Assembly (NCBI GenBank): GCA_958449275.1
Contig: CAUDHE010000060.1
Span: forward strand, 1 to 15,622
Reading direction: 5' to 3'
From: an uncultured Alistipes sp.
Lineage (GTDB): Bacteria; Bacteroidota; Bacteroidia; Bacteroidales; Rikenellaceae
Length of the DNA: 15,622 bases
In this document: positions 15,622 through 15,622 of the stretch, piece after piece
Position numbering within the stretch: position 1 is the first letter of the stretch
How the letters are laid out: every line of letters starts with the position of its first letter
Made by a program: the position numbers and the translations under genes
Notes under the pieces: generated by a model
The model's input: only the letters and a program-made list of their open reading frames with translations
Database searches by the model: none
What the model was told of the DNA's origin: nothing

Positions 15622-15622
15622 C

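Noticed and set aside
1..15622. tRNA, rRNA, CRISPR array, insertion sequence or integrase
   Set aside because: I saw no spaced direct-repeat array, transposase or recombinase motif, or tRNA-like cloverleaf while reading both strands.

Overview
The window looks like a chromosomal segment of a gut Bacteroidales bacterium, most likely Alistipes or another member of Rikenellaceae. Three lines of evidence support this: DUF3575, DUF5119 and fimbrillin families found only in Bacteroidetes; repeated promoters with the Bacteroidetes -7 box TAnnTTTG, several with a TTTG-type -33 box; and A-rich leaders without Shine-Dalgarno sequences, combined with GC-rich coding DNA. The genus is an inference.

Positions 1-495 hold no convincing gene, only short repeats, an inverted repeat and a good promoter (322-355). 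Positions 496-7049 form a four-gene fimbrial (type V / FimA-Mfa-like) operon on the + strand: a DUF3575 outer-membrane protein with an OmpA-like N-terminus, a DUF5119 lipoprotein, a 405-residue fimbrillin lipoprotein, and a 992-residue multidomain fimbrillin that is probably the tip adhesin. The DUF3575 gene is split into two reading frames by a run of ten C at 1064-1073. A run of 9 or 12 C would restore a 422-residue (or 423-residue) protein, which suggests slipped-strand phase variation, a recent mutation, or a sequencing error. A hairpin plus T-run after the fimbrillin gene (4001-4034) could reduce transcription into the tip gene and so set pilin stoichiometry.

Positions 7050-7216 carry two strong hairpins between convergent genes. 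On the - strand follow a POT-family peptide transporter (7217-8740) and a TolC/NodT-type efflux lipoprotein (8958-10385), whose promoter nearly abuts its start codon. Divergent from it on the + strand are a family I inorganic pyrophosphatase (10487-11173) and an iron-sulfur L-serine ammonia-lyase (11202-12404), probably cotranscribed. A separate promoter then drives an exported TIM-barrel sugar phosphate isomerase/epimerase-like protein (12524-13348), which ends in a textbook UUCG-loop terminator.

The last block (- strand, 15389 to 13477) is a CotH-kinase-family lipoprotein gene broken by a frameshift near 13911. A 3' gene remnant enters from the right edge. The fimbrial operon is the accessory, surface-variable part of the window; the rest is ordinary metabolism and transport. 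Two frame-interrupted cell-surface genes in 15.6 kb is notable and needs read-level confirmation.
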